Source: Hydrogenimonas urashimensis (GTDB lineage Bacteria > Campylobacterota > Campylobacteria > Campylobacterales > Hydrogenimonadaceae). Taken from it: DNA of 64,000 nt. Each line of letters opens with the position of its first letter. Position 1 is the stretch's first letter. This document shows positions 33,951 to 43,034 of the stretch, piece after piece. Both the position numbers and the translations under genes were made by a program. Under the pieces are notes generated by a model, which was not told the origin of the DNA, did not search any database, and saw only the letters and a list, made by a program, of their open reading frames with translations. The stretch is taken from positions 496,001 through 560,000 of the forward strand of contig NZ_AP023212.1 of the NCBI RefSeq assembly GCF_016593255.1, read 5' to 3'.

Positions 33951-35123
33951 ATGAACAGTGACAGTTCTGAACCCTCCCCGGGTTTGCAGGATTTTCTCGA
34001 GGATTACTGGGATCTGATCGCCGGTATCCTCTTCGCCTCGCTGGCGCTTCTTTTTCATCTGAACCATTCGGTCTATCTCGCCACTCTCTTTGCGGGACTC
34101 GGCATCGCGGCATTCTCTTTCACCGTCTCCGAAATCGCGGAAATACTCGCCGAAAGACTCCAGGAACCCTATGCCAGTTTCGTGCTCACCTTCAGTGCCG
34201 TTGCCGTCGAGATTCTGCTGCTTTTCATGATTTTGCTCGAAAGCAGCCACGGCGCTCATGCGCTCGAAACGGTCAAAGGCGGTATCATTTCCGCTGTCAT
34301 CGTCGATATGAACGTTCTGTTGGGCATCGCCGTGTTCGTTGGTGGCCTCCGTTTCAAAGAGCAAGAACACAACGAAGACACATCCAGCACCTATACGACC
34401 ATTCTGCTTGTCGCGTCGGTCATGCTGCTGGTCCCGAGCCTTCTGCAGTACTCAAGCAGCAAGGGAGATTCGCTGCCGACGGCAAGCTATATCATCGCCG
34501 GCCTTCTGATGTTCTACTACATCACGATCTTCATTTTCCAGACCAGGACACACATTCACTTCTTCAAAGCCACGGCAAGAAGCCGGATTTTCCGCCTGCG
34601 AAGAAAACGCGCCGAAAAAGAGGGAATGGAGGAAGAGGAGGAAGAGGAGGACTACATATTCGAAAAACTCCCTAACATCGCCAACTTTTTCGTCATCTTC
34701 GGTCTCATCTTTCTCATCGGCATCATTGCGGAGATTTTCGCCAGCGACGGTATGCAGATCGCCAACGATTATGGTATATCCGCCGCCCTCGCCGGTCTGG
34801 TCATCGCCATCATCAGTGTCTCGCCCGAACTATTCACCGCCGTCAAAGCGGCGAAATCCGACCAGATCCAGCGGGTCGTCAATATCGCCATGGGGGCCTC
34901 GACCGTTTCGATCCTGCTGACGGTGCCCATCCTTATGCTTCTGGCCCCCTTCGCCGGTGTCCACCTCAGCCTCGATTTCAATTCACTGCAGATCGGCGCG
35001 CTGATCCTGACCGTCATTCTCGCGTGGAAAACGACCGACAACGGGGAGACCAACTACGTCGAAGGGATCAGCCACCTGATGTTCTTCTTCGCCTACGCCG
35101 TTATCGCGGCCTTCTATCATTAA
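33951..35123 (+). CDS. Ca2+/H+ exchanger-type (CaCA) membrane transporter
   Basis: The 390-residue protein has about eleven transmembrane segments arranged as two inverted halves. Alpha-repeat motifs are FSFTVSEIAEILAERLQEPY and AIISVSPELFTAVKAA, in the style of ChaA/Cax exchangers. An acidic cluster (EEEEEEED) lies in the central cytoplasmic loop. Such proteins extrude Ca2+ (or Na+/K+) in exchange for H+. The start abuts the stop of the preceding gene (33950/33951). A terminator-like hairpin follows. Confidence 0.88.
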   Translation: MNSDSSEPSPGLQDFLEDYWDLIAGILFASLALLFHLNHSVYLATLFAGLGIAAFSFTVSEIAEILAERLQEPYASFVLTFSAVAVEILLLFMILLESSHGAHALETVKGGIISAVIVDMNVLLGIAVFVGGLRFKEQEHNEDTSSTYTTILLVASVMLLVPSLLQYSSSKGDSLPTASYIIAGLLMFYYITIFIFQTRTHIHFFKATARSRIFRLRRKRAEKEGMEEEEEEEDYIFEKLPNIANFFVIFGLIFLIGIIAEIFASDGMQIANDYGISAALAGLVIAIISVSPELFTAVKAAKSDQIQRVVNIAMGASTVSILLTVPILMLLAPFAGVHLSLDFNSLQIGALILTVILAWKTTDNGETNYVEGISHLMFFFAYAVIAAFYH

Positions 35124-35138
35124 ACCACACAAAAGCGG

Positions 35139-35180
35139 CCGATGGGGCAAGCCTATCGGTCTGCGCTCTATTTCTCTTTT
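35139..35180 (+). terminator. terminator after the exchanger gene
   Basis: CCGATGGG (35139-35146) pairs with CCTATCGG (35152-35159), with one wobble and a five-nt loop. A pyrimidine-rich tail with TTTCTCTTTT follows. Confidence 0.6.
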
Positions 35181-35221
35181 GAGAAAAAGCGTCATTCACC
35201 CTTCAGCAATCTTCACAATGT

Positions 35222-35227
35222 TATAAT
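35222..35227 (+). promoter_or_regulatory. candidate -10 box for the TRAP binding-protein gene
   Basis: TATAAT lies 24 nt before the TTG start at 35251. No clear -35 box is visible. Confidence 0.45.
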
Positions 35228-35250
35228 TTCCAAAAAATTCAGGAGTCCCC

Positions 35251-36345
35251 TTGAAACGCAGAGATTTTCTTAAAACCGCGGCGGTCGCCGGGGCCGCAGC
35301 GACATTTTCGGGATGTACCAGGGAACAGATCGAAGGGAAGAAGAGCTTCAACGTCAGCCGTCAACGCAAAGTGAAACTCAAACTGGCTACCAGCTGGCCG
35401 GCCAACTTCCCGATCATGGGGACGGGTGTCGACCGTTTCGCCGAAAAGGTCAAGACGATGAGCGGCGGATCGCTGGAGATCAAGGTCTACCCCAAAAACA
35501 TCCTCGTCCCCGCCCTCGCCGTCTTCGATGCGACCAGCAGCGGACAGATCGACGCGTTCCATTCGGGCCCCTACTACTGGAAAGGGAAAAATCCCGCCTT
35601 CGCCCTTTTCAGCGGCCTGCCTTTGGGCATGGTCGCATCGGAACTGAAGTGCTGGATGGATTACGGCGGGGGGTACGAGCTGTGGCGGGAACTTTACGCA
35701 AAATACAATCTCCATCCGTTTGTCGGCGGCAACACCGGTGTTCAGATGGGTGGATGGTTCCGTAAACCGATCGAATCGCTTGATGACCTCAAAGGGCTGA
35801 AGATGCGCATTCCTGGCCTAGGAGGCGAGGTCATGGCGAAACTGGGCGTCAATCCCATCCTGCTGCCCGCCGGCGAAATCTACACGTCGCTCGAGCGGGG
35901 CACGATCGATGCGACCGAATGGGTCGGTCCCGCGCTGGATATCCGCATGGGATTTTACAAAGTCGCCCGCTACTACTACACGGGATGGCACGAGCCCGGC
36001 TCGATTCTGGAGTTGACCTTCAACAAGGCCCGCTTCGATTCGCTCGGCGACGAGCACAAAGCCATCATCCGATATGCGGCCGAAGCGATGACGACGGAGA
36101 TGTACCATGAGTTCATGGATGAGAACGCCAAAGCGTTGAAAAAGCTCAAAGAGGTGCATGTAGAGATCAGGGATTTTCCGCCGGATATCATCGAGGCGGC
36201 CAAAAAAGCGCTGATGCAGGTCGTGGAGGAGCAGAGCGCCAAAAGCGGCGATTTCAAACGGGTCTTCGCATCGATGGACGCCTATGAGAGAGTGATCAGG
36301 CCCTGGACCGATATCAGCGAAGCGAAGTATCTCTCTATTCGCTGA
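35251..36345 (+). CDS. TRAP transporter substrate-binding protein (DctP family)
   Basis: The 364-residue protein has a twin-arginine signal (KRRDFLKTAA) followed by FSGC, so it may be a Tat-exported lipoprotein. The DctP fold shows LKLATSWPANFP, RFAEKVKTMSGGSLEIKVYP, the substrate-arginine region LKGLKMRIPGLGGEVM, and TIDATEWVGP. These proteins bind organic or keto acids in the periplasm and feed DctQM permeases; no dctQ or dctM gene is adjacent. TTG 35251 with AGGAG about six nt upstream is the start. The C-terminus overlaps the convergent lipoprotein gene by 11 nt. Confidence 0.92.
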   Translation: MKRRDFLKTAAVAGAAATFSGCTREQIEGKKSFNVSRQRKVKLKLATSWPANFPIMGTGVDRFAEKVKTMSGGSLEIKVYPKNILVPALAVFDATSSGQIDAFHSGPYYWKGKNPAFALFSGLPLGMVASELKCWMDYGGGYELWRELYAKYNLHPFVGGNTGVQMGGWFRKPIESLDDLKGLKMRIPGLGGEVMAKLGVNPILLPAGEIYTSLERGTIDATEWVGPALDIRMGFYKVARYYYTGWHEPGSILELTFNKARFDSLGDEHKAIIRYAAEAMTTEMYHEFMDENAKALKKLKEVHVEIRDFPPDIIEAAKKALMQVVEEQSAKSGDFKRVFASMDAYERVIRPWTDISEAKYLSIR

Positions 36346-37345
36346 AAGGAAACCCCTCTCTCAGCTGTTTCTCCAGCGCCTGCGTGGCTTTCTGCAGCGC
36401 CCGCATACCGCTTTTGGAAGAGGTTCCTGTCACCACGTAGTGTCTCTTTTCGATCACATGCCGGTGTGGCTCCCGCAGTTTCAGATCGATGGATGCACTC
36501 AACATGTGCGTATCGGCGCTGCTGTGATGATCGAGCACTCCTTCCACGAGGATGCAGATGGTGTCTTTTTTCACACCGTCTGAGGTCACGACCGGGTAGT
36601 TCTCTTTTGTCAGGGCTTTTTCGACCGCTTCGGAGAAGAGCTCCAGGGCAGGCGTTTCCGCCGGTTCGATACAGAAACTCAATCGTTTTTTGAGCGACCT
36701 CTCCATACGGTCGAAATAGGGCAAGGCCTCTTCGACACGGCTCGTTATGTTTTTCGAAAACGGTTCGATCGCCGAAGCGACCAGGTAGTCCGGAAGCAAT
36801 TCCCTTATCTTCTTTTTCGCCTCATTCAGGGTCTTGTAGCGGACAAGAATATTCGACGTACGGACCGCATGCCAGCGCTCTTCGATCGGTACCAGTCTGC
36901 GAATCACCTTTCGCTTCAGAGGTTTGGCCAGGTCGGCGCGTCCGGCGCCTACAAGTACAATGTATCCTTCGGGCCTTCTTTCGCTTTTCAACATTTTAAT
37001 ATCTTTGACATGGAATTTTTCCAGTCGTCGATGAAGCGTCCTGGTCTGACTTTCTGTCAAATACCTTTTCACTCTCTTCTCATGAATGCGGCACCGAGCG
37101 AGCAGGTCATCGCTTATCCGTTCGTTCAGATCTTTCCGTGCCGCTTCTGCTGCCGCGTCCGGCGTCGTTCCCCTGCCTATGCCGTAAAAGAGAGTATCGC
37201 TGTTTTCAGGAGGATGGGTATACCACCCGGGCATCGCATCCACCTCTTTTTGCTGCGGTATGTCGGCATCTTTTTGTATCTCCTTCTGACTGCAGCCGGC
37301 CAGGAAGAGAAAAAAGATGAGGGGCCAAAAAAAGATCTTTGTCAT
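36335..37345 (-). CDS. LPP20-like lipoprotein
   Basis: ATG 37345 gives 336 residues with a lipoprotein signal (MTKIFFWPLIFFLFLAGC). The mature N-part holds PGWYTHPPENSDTLFYGIG and then AAAEAARKDLNERIS, close in pattern to the LPP20 family of Helicobacter and relatives (a conserved surface lipoprotein domain). The rest is a basic helical region and a C-terminal domain without a recognised motif. An earlier ATG at 37378 would add 11 residues before the signal. The role is unknown. Confidence 0.75.
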   Translation of the reverse strand: MTKIFFWPLIFFLFLAGCSQKEIQKDADIPQQKEVDAMPGWYTHPPENSDTLFYGIGRGTTPDAAAEAARKDLNERISDDLLARCRIHEKRVKRYLTESQTRTLHRRLEKFHVKDIKMLKSERRPEGYIVLVGAGRADLAKPLKRKVIRRLVPIEERWHAVRTSNILVRYKTLNEAKKKIRELLPDYLVASAIEPFSKNITSRVEEALPYFDRMERSLKKRLSFCIEPAETPALELFSEAVEKALTKENYPVVTSDGVKKDTICILVEGVLDHHSSADTHMLSASIDLKLREPHRHVIEKRHYVVTGTSSKSGMRALQKATQALEKQLREGFPFSE

Positions 37346-37475
37346 GTTTCTGTTATCCGTTATGGAGCATGGTTTCATTCAGCGGGTTTTGCAATATCAT
37401 GTACTACATAATCGACAATAACCAAAAACATGAAAGAGTCTGGAAGAAATTTTTTATATGTCGGGAATGGGTTCC

Positions 37476-38147
37476 TTATCCCTTTTTTTTGTAGGGGATG
37501 ACATCCTGAAGGCCCGCTTTTTCGAACCCTTTGAGCCGAAGCCGGCAACTGTCACACACACCGCACGCCTCCTCCTCGTTCTGGTAGCAGCTCCATGTCA
37601 GCTCCAGTGGAACGCCGTATTCTACTGCGGTTTTTACGATATCCTCTTTTTTCAGATGCACAAGCGGCATGCGTATCTGTATGCGTGTCTGCTCCTTCGT
37701 GCCGAGGTTGATCGCTCTCTCCATCGCTTCGATAAAGGATTCCCTGCAGTCGGGATAGCCGCTGCTGTCCTCCTCCACCACGCCGATGTAGAGCGCTTCG
37801 GCCCCCTCTTTTTCCGCCACGGCGGCGGCAATGCTCAAAAAGATGCCATTGCGGAACGGAACGTAGGTTACGGGAACCCCCTCTTCGATACCGCCGGTGG
37901 GCACATCGATGCTTCTGTCCGTCAGTGCCGACGCTCCGATCTGCTCGAAAAAAGGAAGATCGATGAGATAACGGTTCACGACGCCCATCCTGTCGCAGAT
38001 CGCCTCGAACGCCCTGCGTTCCCGCCTCTGTGTGCGCTGTCTGTAATCAAAATGCAGCGCCACGATCTCATACCCCTCCGCCCTGGCAATATAGGCGGCT
38101 GTCGTCGAATCCATTCCGCCACTCAATATCACTACCGCTCTTTTCAT
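37476..38147 (-). CDS. queC: 7-cyano-7-deazaguanine synthase
   Basis: QueC turns 7-carboxy-7-deazaguanine into preQ0, using ATP and ammonia, for queuosine in tRNA. The 223-residue protein has the PP-loop LSGGMDSTTAAYIA, FRNGIFLSIAAAVAE, and the C-terminal zinc-binding cysteines in WSCYQNEEEACGVCDSC. The gene is divergent from the Clp1-like gene and stands alone on the minus strand. Confidence 0.96.
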   Translation of the reverse strand: MKRAVVILSGGMDSTTAAYIARAEGYEIVALHFDYRQRTQRRERRAFEAICDRMGVVNRYLIDLPFFEQIGASALTDRSIDVPTGGIEEGVPVTYVPFRNGIFLSIAAAVAEKEGAEALYIGVVEEDSSGYPDCRESFIEAMERAINLGTKEQTRIQIRMPLVHLKKEDIVKTAVEYGVPLELTWSCYQNEEEACGVCDSCRLRLKGFEKAGLQDVIPYKKKG

Positions 38148-38244
38148 TGGAGATCCCGTATTTTTTATTCTTATTGCAATTTTACAATCGCAAGACTTTC
38201 ATTATCCAAAACTTCACGGCATACCTGTGGTACAATCGATCATT

Positions 38245-39111
38245 ATGGCAAATGAAACGACAACCCTCGACACTCCCTCGGCCTGGCTGCGTCTGGATGA
38301 AAAACTATTAAGCGGCATCGTCATGGTCATTGGAGGCACCGATTCGGGCAAAAGCACCTTCGTGCGCCATTTTGCGGAAAGACTTCGCGGCGAACGTCTG
38401 GTCGCGGTGATCGACGGGGATATCGGACAGACGGCGCTGGGACCGCCAACGACACAGACACTCAGCCTCTGCTCGCCGGATTTTGATTTCGTATGCGTGG
38501 CAAGATGGTTCGTAGGCGGCATTTCGCCCGCAGGGCACCGTGAGCAGACCCTGGTGGGGCTGGAGCGTCTCGTACAAAAAGCTAAAAAGTCGGGGGCGCG
38601 CACGATACTGATCGACACGACAGGTTTCATTTCGCCCGATGCCGGCGGCCATACGCTCAAATGGAGCAAATTCGATCTGTTGCGGCCCGCCACTCTCATC
38701 GCACTGAAAAAGGGCGAAGAGCTTGAGCCCATTCTTTCTCCCTGGCGCAAAAGCGGCCGTTTTTCGATGATTGAACTGCCACTTTCCAACAAGGTCCAAA
38801 AGATCTCCCCCGCCCGGCGCAAAAGAATACGCCAAGATAATTTCCGCCGCTATTTCCAAGACGCCACAACGATCTCTGTCTCTTTGGAAACGACGGGCGT
38901 GGTGGGACGGTGGCCCCTGCGAAAAATGCAGCTTGTGGGTTTGATCGACAACGAGGGGTTTTTGCTGAGGCTTGGCATCGTGGAGAGAGTGGAGGATGAG
39001 AAAATTTTCGTCAAAGCGCCCCTTTTCGATCCAAAGGCTCTTGACATGGTGCGCACGGGATCGCTTCTGCTCGACGAAAAAGCGGGCTGGATCGAACAAA
39101 CGATTCGCTGA
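38245..39111 (+). CDS. Clp1/Grc3-like P-loop polynucleotide kinase (putative)
   Basis: From ATG 38245 the 288-residue protein has Walker A GGTDSGKST at residues 30-38. The Clp1/Grc3 lid and catalytic-type motif VIDGDIGQTALGPPTT lies near 58-73, followed by LIDTTGFISPDAGG and a C-terminal beta region (about 200-285). Clp1/Grc3/Nol9 proteins phosphorylate 5'-OH RNA ends in eukaryotes and archaea; bacterial members are rarer and of unknown role. A GTG at 38227 is an alternative start, but it overlaps a TACAAT -10-like box (38231-38236). It is followed by ybeY, an RNA-maturation gene. Confidence 0.75.
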   Translation: MANETTTLDTPSAWLRLDEKLLSGIVMVIGGTDSGKSTFVRHFAERLRGERLVAVIDGDIGQTALGPPTTQTLSLCSPDFDFVCVARWFVGGISPAGHREQTLVGLERLVQKAKKSGARTILIDTTGFISPDAGGHTLKWSKFDLLRPATLIALKKGEELEPILSPWRKSGRFSMIELPLSNKVQKISPARRKRIRQDNFRRYFQDATTISVSLETTGVVGRWPLRKMQLVGLIDNEGFLLRLGIVERVEDEKIFVKAPLFDPKALDMVRTGSLLLDEKAGWIEQTIR

Positions 39112-39140
39112 ACGATATCCCGTAAGATCGCCATCGCCTT

Positions 39141-39160
39141 TTTATCGATTTTTCGATAAA
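39141..39160. repeat. perfect 8-bp inverted repeat before ybeY
   Basis: TTTATCGA and TCGATAAA (39141-39148 and 39153-39160) flank a TTTT loop. It lies between the Clp1-like gene and ybeY and may be a weak terminator. GATAAAAT at its right edge could also act as a -10 box for ybeY. Confidence 0.5.
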
Positions 39161-39169
39161 ATCGGCCCC

Positions 39170-39595
39170 ATGATAGAGATTACCAACGAAACCAACTACC
39201 GGCCCAATACCAATCTGCTCGAAACGATCGCGGCGGAACTGACCGACCGCGACATCGAACTCGTTTTGACTAACAACAGCAGAATCCGGGAGATGAACCG
39301 CCTGCAGCGGGGAGTCGACGCTCCGACCGACGTGCTCAGTTTCCCGCTGGAAAAGGTTCCCTTCGCGCCCCTCGGCGAGATCGTCATCAGTGTCGAATAC
39401 GCCGCCGACAAGGCGAGCCAGTACGGAAACTCTCTTGACGACGAGATCGCCCTGCTCTTTATCCACGGGCTGCTCCACCTGCTGGGCTACGACCATGAGA
39501 CCGACAATGGCCAAATGCGCCGGAAAGAGGAGGAGCTGATCCGCCGTTTCGGTTTACCCGAAAGCCTCATCGTCCGTACGGAGGGCAGCCAATGA
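39170..39595 (+). CDS. ybeY: endoribonuclease YbeY
   Basis: YbeY is a zinc enzyme of 16S rRNA maturation and ribosome quality control. The 141-residue protein has the metal motif FIHGLLHLLGYDHETD (three His), preceded by DVLSFPLE and GEIVIS. The ATG at 39170 is the family-typical start; an upstream extension of the frame lies inside the Clp1-like gene. The stop overlaps the exchanger ATG (ATGA). Confidence 0.97.
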   Translation: MIEITNETNYRPNTNLLETIAAELTDRDIELVLTNNSRIREMNRLQRGVDAPTDVLSFPLEKVPFAPLGEIVISVEYAADKASQYGNSLDDEIALLFIHGLLHLLGYDHETDNGQMRRKEEELIRRFGLPESLIVRTEGSQ

Positions 39596-40527
39596 TCGAT
39601 TTCGTGATCTTCGTCGTCAGCATGGGCGCTCTGATATGGGGAGCCGAATTCATCATCAAAGAGTCCGAGCGCATCGCTTTTCACCATAACATCAGCGAAT
39701 TCATCATCGGCGCGACACTGATCGCCCTGGGGACCAGCCTGCCCGAAATGGCGGCCAGTGTCGCCGCGAGCATCAAGGGGCAGAGCGATATGGCCGTCGC
39801 CAACGTCCTGGGTTCGAACATCATGAATATCGCACTGGTGCTCGGACTTGTCTTTCTGATCGCATCACGCATCGCGCCCCATCGCGATCTCTTCTTCAAG
39901 GACAGCGCGTGGCTTCTTTTTCCTGTCATCATCTTCCCGCTGATGATTCTCGACGGTTCCCTCTCCCGCATCGACGGTTTTTTGCTATTTGCGATGATGG
40001 GAGCCTACGTGATGTTCCTGATCCAGTCAGGCAGTGAGGAGCAACTGGCCGAATTGGACGTGGAGATGAAAAAAGAGGTGTTCAACTGGCCCAAAACCAT
40101 CGCTCTGCTGGCAGCAGGCTTTGTTCTGGTCGTTGTCGGCGCGGATTACGCCATCGAGAGTGCCGCCAACATCGCCAGGGCGTTCGGAATCAGCGAATGG
40201 ATCATCGGTCTGCTTCTCATCGCCTTCGGGACCAGCCTTCCGGAACTGGTCGTCAGCATCAAGGCGGCCCGTCAGGGCAAAGCCGACATGAGCATCGGAA
40301 ACATCATCGGCTCCAATATGGCCAACACGTCCGTCGTGCTCGGCTCCGCCGCTATGACACGACCCCTTTCCATCGACCTTGTCAACAGCTCTTTCGATGT
40401 TTTCCTGATGATCGGCGTCACATTGATGCTCGTCTTCATCACCGCCAACAGACTCTACGCCAAAGCCTCCGGCGTCATGCTGCTCATCGTACTGGCCATT
40501 TTCCTGCAGCATGCGCTGAGCGCATAG
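39592..40527 (+). CDS. Na+/Ca2+ (or K+-dependent) exchanger, YrbG type
   Basis: The 311-residue protein has ten predicted helices in two inverted halves. The alpha motifs are IGATLIALGTSLPEMAASVAA and LLLIAFGTSLPELVVSIKAA, each followed by NVLGSNIMNIA and NIIGSNMANTS. This is the standard CaCA YrbG pattern. It probably exports Ca2+ in exchange for Na+. It is coupled to ybeY. A 234-nt interval downstream (40528-40761) contains no gene I can support. Confidence 0.95.
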   Translation: MIDFVIFVVSMGALIWGAEFIIKESERIAFHHNISEFIIGATLIALGTSLPEMAASVAASIKGQSDMAVANVLGSNIMNIALVLGLVFLIASRIAPHRDLFFKDSAWLLFPVIIFPLMILDGSLSRIDGFLLFAMMGAYVMFLIQSGSEEQLAELDVEMKKEVFNWPKTIALLAAGFVLVVVGADYAIESAANIARAFGISEWIIGLLLIAFGTSLPELVVSIKAARQGKADMSIGNIIGSNMANTSVVLGSAAMTRPLSIDLVNSSFDVFLMIGVTLMLVFITANRLYAKASGVMLLIVLAIFLQHALSA

Positions 40528-40761
40528 GCATCGGCTATCTCTTTTCACTCGCGACGCTCTATAGTCTCGCCCGTTTCGGCAATGTCACCCTGTGATGCGA
40601 TACGGCGATGACGACATTTGTCACATGGGTCATCTACCGGGGCAAATCCTGCTCCTTTCCCAGCGTCATGCAAAAAAGCGCATGCCGGGCAAGTAAGGAG
40701 GGTTGGTGACACTGTTTAAAAATGATCCGATGTTGTGCACGATACCGGCGAAATTTTCAGA

Positions 40762-42564
40762 CTATTTGATATACCCGTGGTCGATGAGCCAGTTGTAGAT
40801 CGCCTTGGTCATGGGGCCGGCGGCTGACCCACCGTGGCCGCCGTGCTCGATGAGGATCGTCACGACATACTGCGGATGGCGGTAGGGTCCGTAGGTCGTC
40901 AGCCAGGCGTGGGAGCGGTGGTAGTAGGCGAGTTCATCCTCTTTCATGCGTTTTTTCTCCTCCTGGGGGATGCCGATGACCTGGGCCGTACCGGTTTTGC
41001 CAGCCACTTTGACCTTCGTTCCCTTGAGTGCCCAGTAGGCCGTTCCCTTGGGGTGGTTGCACACTTCGTACATGGCGCGTCGTATGATCGGAAGCGACCG
41101 CTTTTCACGGAGTGTGAGCACATCGGTGAGCACCGGCTTGAGTTTTCTGCCCGCCAGGGACTCGACCAGATAGGGTTTTGGCAGTTTTCCGGTGGCCAAA
41201 AGTGCGGTGTAGCGGGCTATCTGCATCGGTGTCACGAGGACATATCCCTGCCCGATAGCGGCGTTGAGCGTTTCACCCATGTACCATGGCTGGCCGTATT
41301 TGCTCATTTTCCACATCTTGTCGGGTATGACGCCGATAAATTCGTTGGGCAGATCGATGCCGCTTTTTTCCCCAAGCCCCATTTTTCTCAATTCTCGGGC
41401 GATTTTGTTGATACCGGTCACCAGACTCCCCTTGTAGAAATAGACATCACAGCTCTCCCGGATCGCCTTGACCATGTCCGTCTTTCCGTGCCCGCTGCTC
41501 TTCCAGCAGCGGAATTTGTGCTTGACCGTTTTGCCCAGTTCGATGGCCCCGTTGCAGAAGAAAGTGGTGTAGGGAGAGACCTTTTTCGAGTCGATCAGCC
41601 CCAGGGCAACACCCGGCTTGATAACCGATCCAGGCGGATAGAGACCGTGGATCAGCTTGTTGGTGAAGGGATGGTTCAGGTTTTCGATGATCCGTTTCCA
41701 CTCCTCTTTGCTGATACCGCTGACAAAATCGTTCGGATCGAATGCAGGATAGCTGCCCGCACTGAGAATGGCCCCATCGGTGCGCATGACAATGACGGCA
41801 CCCGACTTTTTCTCCCTTTTGAACATTTCGGAGATGAACGCCTGTAGCTCCATGTCAAGATGGAGCGTGATGTCGGTATCCTCTTTCGGCGGCACCGTCT
41901 TAAGTACATCGATCTGTTCGTTGAAGGCGCTCACTTTCACCTTTTTGTATCCGGGTCTGCCCTCCAGAAATCTGTTGTAGTATTTTTCAAGACCGCTTTT
42001 TCCGGCGATCATGGTCAGTTTCACCATTTCGTCACCGGCCATCTCTTTTTGGTTGGCTTTGCCCACATAGCCGATGACATGTGCCGTCATATCGCCGTAG
42101 GGGTAGTAGCGTTTTGTCGTCGGTTCGATGGTGATATGCGGTTTTCTGGAGAGTTCCGTATAATGGGGAAGGACCTGCTCGTAGGGAAGGAATTTTACCA
42201 TGACGATCGGATCGTGCCGGTAGGGGGAGTCGATGCGCCTGTAGCGCCTGAGCAGTTTTGTCCTGTTGACGTCGGGAAAATCTCTTTCGATATCTTTCAG
42301 GGCTTTGAGCAGTTCCGGAAGGCGTTTTTTGGATGCAAGATGAGCATCCACGAGAATTTTGAAACCGATTTTGTTGATGGCCAGCGGCTTGCCGTGCCGA
42401 TCGAGAATCTCCCCCCTGACCGGTAGAATCCACTCTTTTTTGACAATATTCTGTTTGGCCAGGGATTCGTAGTAGGTGTTCGATTTGACGGTAAGCTGAT
42501 AGATCCGTACCAAAAGGACCATCCAGACGATCGTGAAAAAGGCCAGAAGCAGTTTGATCTTCAA
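40762..42564 (-). CDS. mrdA: penicillin-binding protein 2 (elongasome transpeptidase)
   Basis: MrdA cross-links peptidoglycan in rod elongation. The 600-residue protein has a membrane anchor (about 4-22), the RGEILDRHGKPLA block of the pedestal, and the active-site serine in YPPGSVIKP (usually PPGSTFK). SCDVYFY serves as the SxN motif, and VAGKTGTAQ as the KTG box. It is the last gene of the long nadK-mrdA operon and overlaps the MreD-like gene by 4 nt. Confidence 0.96.
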   Translation of the reverse strand: MKIKLLLAFFTIVWMVLLVRIYQLTVKSNTYYESLAKQNIVKKEWILPVRGEILDRHGKPLAINKIGFKILVDAHLASKKRLPELLKALKDIERDFPDVNRTKLLRRYRRIDSPYRHDPIVMVKFLPYEQVLPHYTELSRKPHITIEPTTKRYYPYGDMTAHVIGYVGKANQKEMAGDEMVKLTMIAGKSGLEKYYNRFLEGRPGYKKVKVSAFNEQIDVLKTVPPKEDTDITLHLDMELQAFISEMFKREKKSGAVIVMRTDGAILSAGSYPAFDPNDFVSGISKEEWKRIIENLNHPFTNKLIHGLYPPGSVIKPGVALGLIDSKKVSPYTTFFCNGAIELGKTVKHKFRCWKSSGHGKTDMVKAIRESCDVYFYKGSLVTGINKIARELRKMGLGEKSGIDLPNEFIGVIPDKMWKMSKYGQPWYMGETLNAAIGQGYVLVTPMQIARYTALLATGKLPKPYLVESLAGRKLKPVLTDVLTLREKRSLPIIRRAMYEVCNHPKGTAYWALKGTKVKVAGKTGTAQVIGIPQEEKKRMKEDELAYYHRSHAWLTTYGPYRHPQYVVTILIEHGGHGGSAAGPMTKAIYNWLIDHGYIK

Positions 42565-43034
42565 AACAGTATCACTCCCGCCAGATCCACAACGAAATAG
42601 TAAAGAAGTATCAGATCCGTTTCGACGACTTTCGTATGCATCAGGTGACCGTATCCCAGGAGGAAGACGAGATAGAGAAGATCGAAAAGAACGACACTCA
42701 CAAGACGGATCGCCGTCCGCATACGCAGCAGATAGGTGATTTTAGGGTCAAAAAGCGCGAAAGTCACGAACATCACGGTCCAGATGCCGTAAAGGGGCAG
42801 GCCCCATACCGACTCCAGTATGACGGCATAGAGCATCCATACCGCCACCCAGAAATAGTCCTGCCGATCGAGCGCTTCCCTCCACTGCACATAGACAATG
42901 CCCGTCAAGGGCGGAAGTATCGGATAGACCGACTCCATCGAAGGATAAAGAAGCAGCAGTCCAAGCAGCGGCAGAAGCTGTGTCAGAGTTTTTTGATCAG
43001 CGATATTTCGTTGCACACGGGGAAATATTTGCAT
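42561..43034 (-). CDS. MreD-like membrane protein
   Basis: The 157-residue protein has five hydrophobic segments (about 20-35, 62-78, 84-96, 108-125 and 140-155) and precedes mrdA, which is where mreD or an analogue sits in many genomes. It lacks strong sequence hallmarks, so the MreD call is from topology and position. The start at ATG 43034 overlaps the acetyltransferase gene by 52 nt; GTG 43016 is an alternative. Confidence 0.6.
   Translation of the reverse strand: MQIFPRVQRNIADQKTLTQLLPLLGLLLLYPSMESVYPILPPLTGIVYVQWREALDRQDYFWVAVWMLYAVILESVWGLPLYGIWTVMFVTFALFDPKITYLLRMRTAIRLVSVVLFDLLYLVFLLGYGHLMHTKVVETDLILLYYFVVDLAGVILF

Noticed and set aside
40594-40695. 33-codon plus-strand frame
   Set aside because: No ribosome site and no recognisable sequence; kept only as part of the gap noted in findings.
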